Notes: a model not told the origin generated them from the sequence alone. 64,000 nucleotides of DNA from Corallococcus interemptor (GCF_003668875.1 NZ_RAWM01000014.1:1-64000), one strand, 5' to 3'; shown: positions 9,151-18,151, counted from the first letter of the stretch. Numbers and translations are program-made.

Positions 9151-11043
9151 ATGATGACCGCGCATCAATTCAAGGGTCTCGCGACCTTGGGACTTCTGGT
9201 CAGCCTTTCGGCCTGCCAGGGGACGGAAGAACACGAGGTCACCCATCTCCAGGTGGTGGGCGCCGACCTGGGCCAGGTGCCCACGTTCGCGAATGGGAAC
9301 TTCGGCCAGCTCCGGCTCGCCGGGAACGCGAGGACCGAGGAGGCCGAAGTCACCGCGCTGCGCCCTTCCCTCCTGGCGGCGAGCAAGGTGTTCCGCGCGG
9401 ATCCCTCGGAGCTCACCTTCCAGCGGGCCGTCACGGATGGCATTGGCGACCGGCACTTCGTCTATGCGCAGCGCAAGCATGGCCGCGAGGTCCTGGGCAG
9501 CGCGCTCGTCCTCCACACGCGGAATGACACCGTCTACGCGGTTCACGGCAACGCTCGCGCGGACCTCGACGCGCCACGAGACGCGCGGCTCAGCGCCGAG
9601 GACGCCATCGCGGTGGCCCGGCAGGACTCAGCGCGGCTCGACAGGCTTGAGGTCGAGGCGCATCCGCGGCTGGCCTACTGGCCGACGGACGGAAAGCTGG
9701 ACCTCGTGTACCGGGTGAATGTGACAGGCCGGAGCCAGGACGGCATGGCGGTGGATGAGGACGTCCTCATCAACGCCGTGAGCGGGTCCGTCGTGCTGCG
9801 GCTGCCGAACATCTACACGCTCAAGAACCGGGAGGTGTACGACGTCAACCACGGCGGCTCCGCGAACCTCCCCGGAACCCTCATGCGGGCGGAGGGCGGC
9901 GCGGCGGTCGCGGACCCCACGGTCAATACCAACTACGACCTGCTTGGCACGACCTACGACTGTTACAAGAGCCTCTTCAACCGCGACTCCTACGACGGCG
10001 CGGGGTCCAAGCTGGTCAGCTCGGTCCACTACGGCTACGGCTACGCCAACGCGGCGTGGATCGGCTCGAAGAACCAGATGCTGTACGGGGACGGCGACGG
10101 GGTGACGTTCGGCAACATGGTCAACGCGCTGGACGTGACGGCGCATGAGGTGACCCATGGGCTCACCCGCTCCACGTCCAACCTGTTGTACTTCGCCGAG
10201 CCCGGTGCCCTGAACGAGTCGATGTCCGACATCATGGGCAGCGTGTGCGAGTGGTACCGGAACGGCCAGGTGGTGACCGCCAACACCTGGAAGTGCGCGG
10301 AGGAGATCTACACGCCCGCCACGGCTGGGGATGCCCTCCGCTACATGAACGACCCGAAGCTGGATGGGCAGTCGTTGGACTACTTCGACCAGACCTTCAG
10401 CCCGTTCACCGACGTCCACTACAGCTCGGGCATCCCCAACCTGGCGTTCTATCTCCTGTCCCAGGGTGGCCAGCACCCGAGGGGGCGCTCCACCATCGCC
10501 GTGCGAGGCATTGGCATCGCCAAGGCGGCGCAAATCTTCCACCGGGCCAACACGGTGCTCCTGCTTGGCAAGACGATGGCCACGTTCGCGGACGCGAAGC
10601 TGGCCACGGAGCAGGCCGCCGCGCAGCTCGGGTACAGCGCGGCCGACATCGCCTCCGTGACCGCCGCCTGGCAGGCCGTGGGCGTGGGCACGAACATCCT
10701 CGTCGCCGGCCAGAGTCTCTCGCTGGGACAGTCGATGTCGTCGAACGACCGCCGGTTCTCGCTCGCCCTGCAGAGCGACGGGAACCTGGTCCTCTGGCAG
10801 GGGACGAGCGTCCTGTGGACGGCGAACACCGCGGGCCAGGGAGCGCTGTCAGCCCACATGCAGGACGACGGCAACTTCGTGCTCTACCGCACCGCCAGTC
10901 CGACGGTGGGCCAGGCCGTCTGGAACAGCATGACCTGGGGACATCCGGGCGCGTATCTCATCCTCCAGAACGACGGCAACCTCGTCCTCTACGACAAGGA
11001 CGGTGTCACCCCGCTCTGGAACTCGGAGACCTGGGGGCACTGA
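9151..11043 (+). CDS. M4 (thermolysin-like) metalloprotease with C-terminal B-lectin domain
   Basis: Secreted zinc endopeptidase, 630 residues. Order: signal peptide with lipobox-like LSAC, FTP/PepSY-type propeptide to about residue 205, M4 catalytic domain (about 230-510), and a bulb-lectin domain (about 515-630). Zinc and catalytic residues are visible: HEVTH (His332, Glu333, His336), third ligand Glu356 in NESMSD, and the transition-state His423 in DVHYSSGIPN. The spacing from first His to third ligand is 24 residues, as in thermolysin. The lectin part has three QxDGNxVL motifs, two of them full QxDxNxVxY mannose-binding motifs. A ribosome site AAAGGAGA lies upstream. A role in degrading prey or matrix glycoproteins is inferred. 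A terminator follows. Confidence 0.93.
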   Translation: MMTAHQFKGLATLGLLVSLSACQGTEEHEVTHLQVVGADLGQVPTFANGNFGQLRLAGNARTEEAEVTALRPSLLAASKVFRADPSELTFQRAVTDGIGDRHFVYAQRKHGREVLGSALVLHTRNDTVYAVHGNARADLDAPRDARLSAEDAIAVARQDSARLDRLEVEAHPRLAYWPTDGKLDLVYRVNVTGRSQDGMAVDEDVLINAVSGSVVLRLPNIYTLKNREVYDVNHGGSANLPGTLMRAEGGAAVADPTVNTNYDLLGTTYDCYKSLFNRDSYDGAGSKLVSSVHYGYGYANAAWIGSKNQMLYGDGDGVTFGNMVNALDVTAHEVTHGLTRSTSNLLYFAEPGALNESMSDIMGSVCEWYRNGQVVTANTWKCAEEIYTPATAGDALRYMNDPKLDGQSLDYFDQTFSPFTDVHYSSGIPNLAFYLLSQGGQHPRGRSTIAVRGIGIAKAAQIFHRANTVLLLGKTMATFADAKLATEQAAAQLGYSAADIASVTAAWQAVGVGTNILVAGQSLSLGQSMSSNDRRFSLALQSDGNLVLWQGTSVLWTANTAGQGALSAHMQDDGNFVLYRTASPTVGQAVWNSMTWGHPGAYLILQNDGNLVLYDKDGVTPLWNSETWGH

Positions 11044-11054
11044 GGCAAGGGCCC

Positions 11055-11083
11055 GGCGGCGCGCTCAACCCTTGCGCGCCGCC
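11055..11083 (+). terminator. Hairpin terminator after the M4 protease
   Basis: A 10-bp perfect G/C stem (11055-11064 with 11074-11083) around a 9-base loop starts 11 bases after the protease stop. There is no U run. Its placement suggests an end of transcription before the next gene. Confidence 0.55.
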
Positions 11084-11136
11084 TCCCCGCGCTGACGTTC
11101 CTGACCGCCGGGACATGGTAGGCAGGGACGCAACAC

Positions 11137-11784
11137 ATGGATCGCCTCTCCCTGATCTTCTGGCTGTGGATGCTCTGCTTCGGCATCACCCTCGTCTGGA
11201 CGCTGGTGCAAGTCACGGTGGGCTGGGCCGTGGGCGCACGTCCCGTCTCCGCTATCCTCGGCTACGGCCCCACCCTGGTGAAGTGCCACATCGGCGGCAT
11301 TCTCTGCTCCTTCCGCCTCATCCCCGGGGGAGGTGCGGTGAGCTTCAAGGCGCTGACGGAGGGCGCCGCGTCCCGCGACTCACTGCTTCAGCTCTCAGCG
11401 CCCCGGTACGCGGCCGCAGTCCTGCTTCCCTGGGTCGTGCAGGTCACCATCGGCATGGCGTGCCTGGGCGCGTCCAAGGCCCTTCACCAGTTCGCGAGCG
11501 GCTTTGCCATGCCCTTCGAACTCTTCCTGCTTCGCGACCGCGTGGAGCACTTTCTCGCGCTCATCCAGCATGGCGAACGGGTGACGGCCTTGGGTTTGTT
11601 GAGCGTCAAGATGGCCGCGGTCAACCTCCTGCCCCTACCGTTCTTCGCAGGAGGCGCCTTGCTGTTCCTCCCCTGGCGCAAGGCCCGCCCCGACTGGGTT
11701 GAAAAGCTCGCACTCATCTCTTTCGCGGCGTTCATGTCGTGGACCCTCTACGTGAGCTACCTGGTCATCACGACGCTCTTCTGA
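11137..11784 (+). CDS. Membrane protein resembling a site-2 protease (M50) that has lost its catalytic residues
   Basis: Predicted 215-residue polytopic membrane protein, about four hydrophobic segments. Residues 26-70 read like the start of an RseP/S2P-type M50 protease (GxxGAR, then GYGPTL, then FRLIPGGGAVSF). Residues 155-175 look like the second active-site helix (NLLPLPFFAGGALLF). Where M50 proteases have HExxH this protein has VTVGW (26-30), and where they have NxxPxPxxDGG the Asp is Ala171. No PDZ domain is present. If the homology is right it is a pseudoprotease, perhaps regulatory or binding membrane-embedded substrates. It lies between the M4 protease and the convergent export operon, without an obvious partner. 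Confidence 0.7.
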   Translation: MDRLSLIFWLWMLCFGITLVWTLVQVTVGWAVGARPVSAILGYGPTLVKCHIGGILCSFRLIPGGGAVSFKALTEGAASRDSLLQLSAPRYAAAVLLPWVVQVTIGMACLGASKALHQFASGFAMPFELFLLRDRVEHFLALIQHGERVTALGLLSVKMAAVNLLPLPFFAGGALLFLPWRKARPDWVEKLALISFAAFMSWTLYVSYLVITTLF

Positions 11785-11817
11785 TTCATCAACATCGGGT
11801 CCAAGGGGTGGACTGCG

Positions 11818-12831
11818 CTAGAAGCGCGTGAAATCAATCTGCAGGACGGGGGTGTCCGCTTCGATGTCGCGCCGGAACCGCCCCCACCGGTCGAGCGTGC
11901 TCTCGTCGAGCACGGCCGGGTCGCGATACTGGTGGAACAGCGCGTAATTCATCGAGCGCTGGAGCGCGAGCAGGTCCGGCACGGCCGCGAGCCACTCGCG
12001 CTCCATCGGCCGGAGCTCCCGATACCCTTCGAGGAACGGCCCCAGGAACGCAGTGACCGCTTCCTCGCGCGCCTCTTTCGCCTCGCCTCGCGCGATGTAG
12101 AAGAGGAGGACCGCGATGTCCTTGACGAACCACGCGTACTCGCAGTTGTCGAAGTCGAACGCGGTGATCTTCCCTTCGGCGAAGCAGAAGTTGTGCATGT
12201 GGAGATCGGCGTGGATCAGCCCGTAGCTCTCCGGTGTTCGCGGGAGCTGCTTCAATCGCGCGATGATCGCCGCGGTGCGCTCGCGAACCAGCTTCTCCTC
12301 GGGAGGCGCGAACCGGTCGATGTCGACCACGTCGTACTCATGCCACTCCTGGCGCTTGAGCCTGGGGCTCGAAGGCGCGTAGGTCTGGGCGCGGTTGTGG
12401 AGCCGCGCGAACAGCCGGCCCATGTCGCGGAACAGGGGCGGCTTCCAGTAGCGCTCCTTGAGCGGTGGCGCGTCGTCGAAGACGATGCCCGGCGCGCGCT
12501 CGAACGCGGTGGCGACGAAGTAGCTGCCGGGCTCACGGTCTTCGATCCGCTCCACGAACTGCCCCGAATCGGAGAGGACCGGCGAGGCGATGGGAATGCG
12601 CGCCGCGGCCAGGTAGCGAACGAACTCGACCTCACCCAACGTGTAGTCAATCGTCCGGCGCGTACTGTGCGAGATGCGCAAGATGATGCCCTCGCCGTCG
12701 TCGTTCTCCGCCTCGTAGACGAAGTTCTCGAAGGCCGCGAGCTCGGTGAGCTGCTCGGGCGACAGGCCATACCGGCGCGCGGCCTCGTCGCGAATCGGTT
12801 CGTGGAAGCGGCGGACGAGCTCTGGATGCAT
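11818..12831 (-). CDS. Phosphotransferase of the aminoglycoside-kinase fold (COG2334/RdoA-like)
   Basis: Predicted cytoplasmic ATP-dependent kinase of small molecules or proteins, 337 residues. It has the APH-type catalytic loop LIHADLHMHNF (HxDxxxxN) and the metal-binding FDFDNCEYAWFVKDIA. The N-lobe is ENFVYEAEND followed by GIILRIS. The closest known type is the RdoA/SrkA-like group, whose members phosphorylate Ser/Thr or small metabolites. It is the last gene of the minus-strand export operon, 8 bases after the 582-residue gene. Within the operon it could modify the exported peptide or give self-protection. The 14-residue candidate peptide has no Ser, Thr or Tyr, so an ordinary hydroxyl phosphorylation of that peptide is unlikely. 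Confidence 0.85.
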   Translation of the reverse strand: MHPELVRRFHEPIRDEAARRYGLSPEQLTELAAFENFVYEAENDDGEGIILRISHSTRRTIDYTLGEVEFVRYLAAARIPIASPVLSDSGQFVERIEDREPGSYFVATAFERAPGIVFDDAPPLKERYWKPPLFRDMGRLFARLHNRAQTYAPSSPRLKRQEWHEYDVVDIDRFAPPEEKLVRERTAAIIARLKQLPRTPESYGLIHADLHMHNFCFAEGKITAFDFDNCEYAWFVKDIAVLLFYIARGEAKEAREEAVTAFLGPFLEGYRELRPMEREWLAAVPDLLALQRSMNYALFHQYRDPAVLDESTLDRWGRFRRDIEADTPVLQIDFTRF

Positions 12832-12839
12832 TGAACCCT

Positions 12840-14588
12840 CTAGTCCTTCAACGTGAGGCTGCTCTCACCGTACCGCACCACGGTCGAGGCAGAGTCGCTG
12901 GTGACCGAGACGCCCAGGCCGCGCGCGAGGGTCTCCGCCAACGGGGGGCCATTGCGCGGCCGCGTGAACACCGCCAGGTCCGCGCCAGTCAAAGGGTGGT
13001 CCGGGCGCCGGAGCCGCTGGTTCAGCATCGCCTGCTCGCGCTCGACGACGCGCAGGCACCGGCGCTCGAGCGCGAACGCGGTGGCGGCGACGCCAGCGAG
13101 CTCACCGAGGATGGGCTCCGCCACGACCTTGTCTCCCGGCAGCCCATGCGCGAAGAGCTCGGCCAGCCGCCGCTGGCTCGTGGCCTGCTCGGCGGGGTCC
13201 AGCTTCGCCAGCTCGTCCAGCGAGGTGCCCTGGGGCGTGCCGGGGAACGCCTCGCCGATTCGCGCGAACAACCAGCGGCTGAGCTTGATCTCGCGCTGAT
13301 ATGTCTCGGCGAGGGGGAAATCGTCCCGGAGCAACGGGTAGTGCGCGACATCGATGGGCGCCTCCACGAACTCCTGCAGCGCGGTGCGCGGGAGGTGCCC
13401 GGCGAACGCCGCCCGGAGCCGTTCGTGGAGCAGCCCCTGGGTCGCGCCGAGGAAGCGGACCACCGATTCGACGCGCTGCCCGAGCAGGCCGTAATCGATC
13501 GCGGCGTCGAGCTCGCCGAGGCGCGCCGCGATGTCGGGCTGGGCCTCGATGGGGGCCGGGGCCGCGCCGGTCAACACCTGCAGATATTCGTTGATCAGCG
13601 CCGGCGGCCCGGCGCACACGCCGTGCGGACCGTGGAAGACCGCGTGACGCTCGGCATAGTCCTCGATCGTCTGCGCGGTGACGGGCTGCTCGGGGGCTTC
13701 GCGCACCAGGTCGTTGGTGACCAGGCGAACTCCGTCAATCAGCCGGAACATGGCCGCGAGCCCGTTGTCGAGCTCTCCGTTCGGCACCGGCTGGGTGCCC
13801 CGCACCATCACGTACCCGACCGACGCGAGCGTGCAGACGACCATCATGTGGAGCTCGCCCGCGGTGAGCACGCCCGGGGTCCGGGGCGGCATGCGCGCGA
13901 GGAAGGCCTTGCGGAACTGCTCGGTCAGCGAGAGCAGCTCCGGCCACTGACGCGCCATGGCCTTCATGGCGGTCACGTTCATCGGGAGCTCGCTCTGGTA
14001 CCGGCTCCCCGCGTAGTGGCACTGCTTGCGCACGGTCGGGAGGTCGAGGAACAAGGTGCGCGGGGCGACGTTGTTCTCGCCCACCTGCCGGCCGTCACCG
14101 TCGAGCGCTGGATGCGCCACGCGGTAGACCGGCACGACCACCTCGAGGTTCGAGAGCTCGAATGCCCGTCCAAACGCCTGCTCGGTCAGAAAGGGGCAAC
14201 GATTGTCGTGGGCGCTGAACGTGCGCGGCTCACGCCCGGCGGGCACCTCACCCAACCGCTCCGGGTAGGACACCGCGGTGCGGCCCGTGGGCGCGTCCGA
14301 GACCCGCCTCAACACCCGCTGTTCAATCAAGGCTTCGAGCAGGTCCCGGATCTTGTCCCAGGAGTGGGGCGCGCCGTCCGACCACGCCATGGCGTCGGAG
14401 GCCTGGAATTGCTCGACCTGGAGCAGCTTCTCGCCCAGGGGCGCGATGTCCGGCTCGTCGAAGATGAGCTCCACCTCGCCATAGAAGAGGTGCAGGACCT
14501 GCTGGCCATTGCCTGCGTCGAGCCGGTCGTGCGTGAGCCGCCTTCGATTGGGAATGTAGAGCATCTCATCCGCTTGCAGCTGTGCCAT
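12840..14588 (-). CDS. Uncharacterised 582-residue protein of the peptide-export operon
   Basis: I do not recognise this family. The protein looks soluble: no signal peptide or convincing membrane helix. The N-terminal about 100 residues (LHLFYGEVELIF, then WDKIRDLLEALIEQRVL) could be a small winged-helix or RiPP-recognition-like fold; this is only a visual guess. The centre is helical with distinctive motifs MNVTAMKAMARQWPELL, ELHMMVVCTLASVGYVMVRG and HGPHGVCAGPPALINEYL, rich in His, Met and Cys that could bind a metal or cofactor. The C-terminal third is again helical. It starts 6 bases downstream of the TolC-like gene and ends 8 bases before the phosphotransferase gene. Its place among export genes makes a peptide-modifying enzyme the leading idea. 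Immunity or scaffold roles remain possible. Confidence 0.85.
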   Translation of the reverse strand: MAQLQADEMLYIPNRRRLTHDRLDAGNGQQVLHLFYGEVELIFDEPDIAPLGEKLLQVEQFQASDAMAWSDGAPHSWDKIRDLLEALIEQRVLRRVSDAPTGRTAVSYPERLGEVPAGREPRTFSAHDNRCPFLTEQAFGRAFELSNLEVVVPVYRVAHPALDGDGRQVGENNVAPRTLFLDLPTVRKQCHYAGSRYQSELPMNVTAMKAMARQWPELLSLTEQFRKAFLARMPPRTPGVLTAGELHMMVVCTLASVGYVMVRGTQPVPNGELDNGLAAMFRLIDGVRLVTNDLVREAPEQPVTAQTIEDYAERHAVFHGPHGVCAGPPALINEYLQVLTGAAPAPIEAQPDIAARLGELDAAIDYGLLGQRVESVVRFLGATQGLLHERLRAAFAGHLPRTALQEFVEAPIDVAHYPLLRDDFPLAETYQREIKLSRWLFARIGEAFPGTPQGTSLDELAKLDPAEQATSQRRLAELFAHGLPGDKVVAEPILGELAGVAATAFALERRCLRVVEREQAMLNQRLRRPDHPLTGADLAVFTRPRNGPPLAETLARGLGVSVTSDSASTVVRYGESSLTLKD

Positions 14589-14594
14589 GGCTTC

Positions 14595-16043
14595 TCACTC
14601 CCGAATCAGGGTGACGTCGTGCGACCAGGTACCGCCGAGCGAGCGATAGACCTCGACGCGATGGTTGAGCAGCAGCCGTTGCGCTTGCAGACTCGCGCGC
14701 TCGAGCCCGACCAGGTTCGTCAGGGCGGTGAGCACCGTCAGATAGTCCGAGTGCCCCTGCTCGAAGAGCCGCCTCGCCTCGTCCAGGAGCTGCCGCCCGA
14801 GCTGGACCTGCGCGCGCAGGCTGCGCAGGCTCGTCGCCTCGTTCTCCTCCTGGACCACGGCATCCTGCACCCGTCCAATCGCGGTGTGCAGCGCGAGCTG
14901 GTATTGGACCTGGCGGCGCTGGAGCTGGATGGGCAGGCGCATGTACTCGGTGACCCGCCTTCCATCGAACAGGGCCCAGGTCAGGTTCACCCCGACGACG
15001 GACTCGCCCAGGACCGGCTCCTTGAGGCCGTACTTCGAAGCGCCCACGTTGCCCACCAGCTGGATGGTCGGAAGCCAGCTCGCCAGGTTCGCGTTGATGC
15101 GGTGCTCGACCTCGGCGACGCGCAGCTCCGCGAGCCGCATCTCGGGCGTGTTCGCGTTCAGGTCATCCGGCGTTCCGAGTTTCGGAGGAGGCGGGAGATC
15201 GGGAAGCTGCCGATCGAGTGGAACGACGTCGTCGGCGGGGTTGGGGACCCGGCCCAGCAGCGACTTCAGCTCCGAATTCAAGAGCGCGTTCCGGGTGGCG
15301 ATCAGCGGCACCTGCGATTCGAGGTTCACCAGCAGCTGCTCCTGCTGCAGCACCACGAGCCGGGGCGTGAGGTGCTGCTCGAACCGCGCTCGAATCAGCC
15401 GGAGCAGCTCCTTGTTGTAATCGATCTGCCGCAGCGTGAGGTCCCGGAGCGCGCGGGCCTCGAGGATGTCGAACCAGAGCTGGGTGATCCGCACCGCGAG
15501 GTCCTGGACGCGGCCCTCGGTGAGCTGCCGCTGCTGCTCGGCGAAGTTCAATCCCGCGCGCCGCTGCGCCTCGAGGGCTCCAAACAGGTCGACCTGGTAG
15601 GCCACGCCGACCCCGACGGTGGCGACGCTGTACTCGGTCCGGGTTGGCGGCGCGGGCGGAACGTTGGCGACGACATGACTCAGCCCCGCCGGGTTCAGGA
15701 TACCGACCTGGAGCGGGTACCACCAACCTTGCGGCACGGCGGGGTCGAGCTGGTTCTCGTAGATCAGCTCGCGCGCGTCGCGCAGGGCCAGGTTTTCGCC
15801 GAAGCACTCCTGGATGGCCGTGTCGAGCGCCGGATCGGCGAACGCCGACCACCAGACCGAGTCCTGGGTGACGGGCTCGGCGGGCTGCGCGGGCACGCCC
15901 TCGGGTGCGCTGGACGGTGTGGGCGGCTCGACGGCAATCGCGTAGCTGCTCGGCGCCAGGGGCGGCTCGACGACGACGGGACGGATCAGCTCGCAACCGG
16001 AGCAGAGTGTCGCGAGGAGGGCGAGCGAAAATCGAAGTCTCAT
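14595..16043 (-). CDS. TolC/NodT-type outer-membrane efflux lipoprotein
   Basis: Outer-membrane channel component for tripartite export, 482 residues. It starts MRLRFSLALLATLCSGCEL with a lipobox LCSGC, followed by a Pro-rich stretch and the typical DSVWWSAFADPALDTAI opening of RND/NodT-type outer membrane factors. Two coiled-coil halves follow (NFAEQQRQLTEGRVQDLAVR; LRSLRAQVQLGRQLLDEARR). C-terminal SDYLTVLTALTNLVGLERA and LNHRVEVYRSLGGTW are typical of the family. Its start codon overlaps the stop of the preceding ABC gene in an ATGA. With the HlyD and ABC proteins it would complete a channel from cytoplasm to outside. Confidence 0.9.
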   Translation of the reverse strand: MRLRFSLALLATLCSGCELIRPVVVEPPLAPSSYAIAVEPPTPSSAPEGVPAQPAEPVTQDSVWWSAFADPALDTAIQECFGENLALRDARELIYENQLDPAVPQGWWYPLQVGILNPAGLSHVVANVPPAPPTRTEYSVATVGVGVAYQVDLFGALEAQRRAGLNFAEQQRQLTEGRVQDLAVRITQLWFDILEARALRDLTLRQIDYNKELLRLIRARFEQHLTPRLVVLQQEQLLVNLESQVPLIATRNALLNSELKSLLGRVPNPADDVVPLDRQLPDLPPPPKLGTPDDLNANTPEMRLAELRVAEVEHRINANLASWLPTIQLVGNVGASKYGLKEPVLGESVVGVNLTWALFDGRRVTEYMRLPIQLQRRQVQYQLALHTAIGRVQDAVVQEENEATSLRSLRAQVQLGRQLLDEARRLFEQGHSDYLTVLTALTNLVGLERASLQAQRLLLNHRVEVYRSLGGTWSHDVTLIRE

Positions 16044-18151
16044 GGGTGGCTGACGACCACGAGGGCTTTCGCGTGGTTGAGGACGCAGCGCTGCGCGACC
16101 CGCATGGTCTCCGGGTCGAGGGAGGCGAAGCTCTCGTCGAGGATGACCAGCTCGACCCCCTGCAGCAGCGTGCGCGCGATGTAGAGCCGGCTCTTCTCGC
16201 CGTGCGAGAGCTGCCAGCCGGTCTCGCCGATCATCTCCTCCAGGCCGGCGGGCATCTTGGCGACCAGTTCGTCCAGCCCAAGCTCCTTGCACAGCGCGGC
16301 GGCCTTGCTTCGCAGCTCGGGGGAGGTCGGCCACTCGCGCCCGAGCAGGAGATTGTACGCGAAGCTGCCGGACAGGACGTGGTTCTCGTGGAACTGCGGC
16401 GCGGCGGTGATGCGCTTGCGCCAGCCCGAGGAGCCGAACGTCGCGCGGTCCAGCCCGTGCAGCAGCATCACACCGCCCTGCGGCGTCCTCAGGCCCGTCA
16501 CCAGCGACACCAGCGTCGACTTGCCACCGCCCGAAGGGCCCTCCAGCAGGATGCGGTCGCCCTGCGCGATCTGGAACGAGCAGTTCTCGAGCACCGGCCG
16601 GGTGCGCGCGTCGTGCCGGAAGGTCACGCCCCGCGCCTCGATGAGGGTCCCGCCAGCGGCGTCGGTGGTCTTGCCTCCCTCCATCTCGAGCGGGACCTTC
16701 GATTCGAGCTCGGGGCGGCCCACCGCGAGCAACAAGTCGCGGATCTGCTCGAACGACACCGCCGCCTGGGAGACCTGCTGGAAGTAGACGGCGACCTCGT
16801 CGAAGGCGCGCAGCGCGAGCAGGATGCCGCCCACGGACACCGCCAGCGCGCTGGGATTGGCCGTACCGCTGCTGAACGCCGGCAGCAAGGTCAGCAGGCC
16901 GAGCACCAACCAGCCGTCGCGCAGGAGCGCGGTCAGCTGCATGGTCCGGCGATCCATGACCTTCGAGATCTCGGAGTAGGAACTCAAGCGGAGGTCTTCG
17001 CCATCATGCCAGCGCTCCAGTGGAAGCTGCGCCAGCCGCGTTCGATGGCCGAGCATGCGCTCGAGCAGGTCGTGGGTGATCTCGACGCGCGCGCCCGACC
17101 ACGCCCGCTGGACGCCGTAGTGGCGGCGCGCGAGGACGAACGCGACCACCACCCACAGGACGAGCACCATCGCCTGGGGCCACCCTCCCGCCCCGAGCAC
17201 GAGGATGACGCCCGCCAGGACCAGGTCGACGAGCGACAACACCGCGAGCAGGGCGCCGCCGACCGCGAGCTGCTCGACGACCTCGGCCTCGGCGACGCGG
17301 CCGAAATGGCGGCCGATGCCGTCGAGCCGCACCTCGTCGGGGGTCAGCTTGAGGGTTCCCGCGAGGAGCTGCTGCTTCAGCAGCGTTCCGAGCCGGATGG
17401 AGAACACGCCCTGCCACCACACCTCGAGCATGCGCAGCGGAATCGCGCACGCGATCACTGCGATCCACCCCAGGAACCAGCCGGTCTCGAGGTGGGCCTG
17501 GAGCGCGGCGCGACCGAGCAGCCAGAACGAGCCCGCCAGCACCAGCGACAGGAGCGTATGGCTCACGAGGATGCCGGCGGCGAGCGACGGGATGTCGCCG
17601 AGCAGCGTCCGCCGGCTCGCGGTGCGCCGGGGGCGCATGATCCACCCGGTGCGCAGCTGCGCCTGGCCAAGCCGCTGCAGCAGCATCCGTGAGCGGGCGC
17701 GCTCACGCGCACGGGGCGACATCTCCACGCCGCCGAGCAGCTGGTCCACCTCGGCGACGGTGGCTTCCTGCTCTTCGCGCAGCAGCGCGAGCGCGCTCTT
17801 CGTCTGGACCGAAACCACCGTGGCGTCGCGCGCGAGCAGCCGCAGCTTCCCGCGCCGCGTCCCCAGCAGCACCAGGTAGGACGGGACGCCGTCTCGCCGG
17901 ACCTGGAGGATGCAGGGCGCGGCGCGTTCGAGGACGTCGGGCAGCTCGTGGTAGAGCGGCGTGATCGGCTCGAGCTCCACGCCGAGTCGATCTCCGAGCG
18001 CGAACATCCATACCCGGCTCGGCTCGACGGCCGCCGCGGGCGGAGCGATCTCTCCCGCGGCCCTGCCATAGCCCTGCCGCTGCGCCAGCTGCTCCAGCGC
18101 GTCGGGCAGCCGCTCGACCGGCCACAACAGGTCGGAGTGCGAGCGCGTCAT
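16040..18151 (-). CDS. ABC exporter with degenerate C39-like domain (peptidase-inactive)
   Basis: Second ABC permease-ATPase of the operon, 703 residues, starting MTRSHSDLLWPVERLPDAL. Residues about 1-160 resemble a C39 peptidase fold (MFALGDRLGVELEPI; VPSYLVLLGTRRGKLRLLARD) but have no DCG nucleophile motif. The usual His position reads PSYLVL. A six-helix domain (about 205-460) and an ATPase follow, with Walker A GPSGGGKST, signature LSHGEKSRLYIARTLL and Walker B LVILDESFASLD; the protein ends just after the H-loop. The ATG overlaps the stop of the C39-active transporter gene, so the two may form a heterodimer, as in the paired transporters of NHLM-type peptide clusters. An in-frame 33-codon upstream extension lies inside the preceding gene and was rejected. 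Confidence 0.88.
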   Translation of the reverse strand: MTRSHSDLLWPVERLPDALEQLAQRQGYGRAAGEIAPPAAAVEPSRVWMFALGDRLGVELEPITPLYHELPDVLERAAPCILQVRRDGVPSYLVLLGTRRGKLRLLARDATVVSVQTKSALALLREEQEATVAEVDQLLGGVEMSPRARERARSRMLLQRLGQAQLRTGWIMRPRRTASRRTLLGDIPSLAAGILVSHTLLSLVLAGSFWLLGRAALQAHLETGWFLGWIAVIACAIPLRMLEVWWQGVFSIRLGTLLKQQLLAGTLKLTPDEVRLDGIGRHFGRVAEAEVVEQLAVGGALLAVLSLVDLVLAGVILVLGAGGWPQAMVLVLWVVVAFVLARRHYGVQRAWSGARVEITHDLLERMLGHRTRLAQLPLERWHDGEDLRLSSYSEISKVMDRRTMQLTALLRDGWLVLGLLTLLPAFSSGTANPSALAVSVGGILLALRAFDEVAVYFQQVSQAAVSFEQIRDLLLAVGRPELESKVPLEMEGGKTTDAAGGTLIEARGVTFRHDARTRPVLENCSFQIAQGDRILLEGPSGGGKSTLVSLVTGLRTPQGGVMLLHGLDRATFGSSGWRKRITAAPQFHENHVLSGSFAYNLLLGREWPTSPELRSKAAALCKELGLDELVAKMPAGLEEMIGETGWQLSHGEKSRLYIARTLLQGVELVILDESFASLDPETMRVAQRCVLNHAKALVVVSHP

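Noticed and set aside
12831-16184. A 1117-codon open frame on the plus strand
   Set aside because: It is antisense to the phosphotransferase, the 582-residue gene and the TolC gene, which have recognisable motifs, starts and spacing; the frame exists because high-GC genes leave the opposite strand open.
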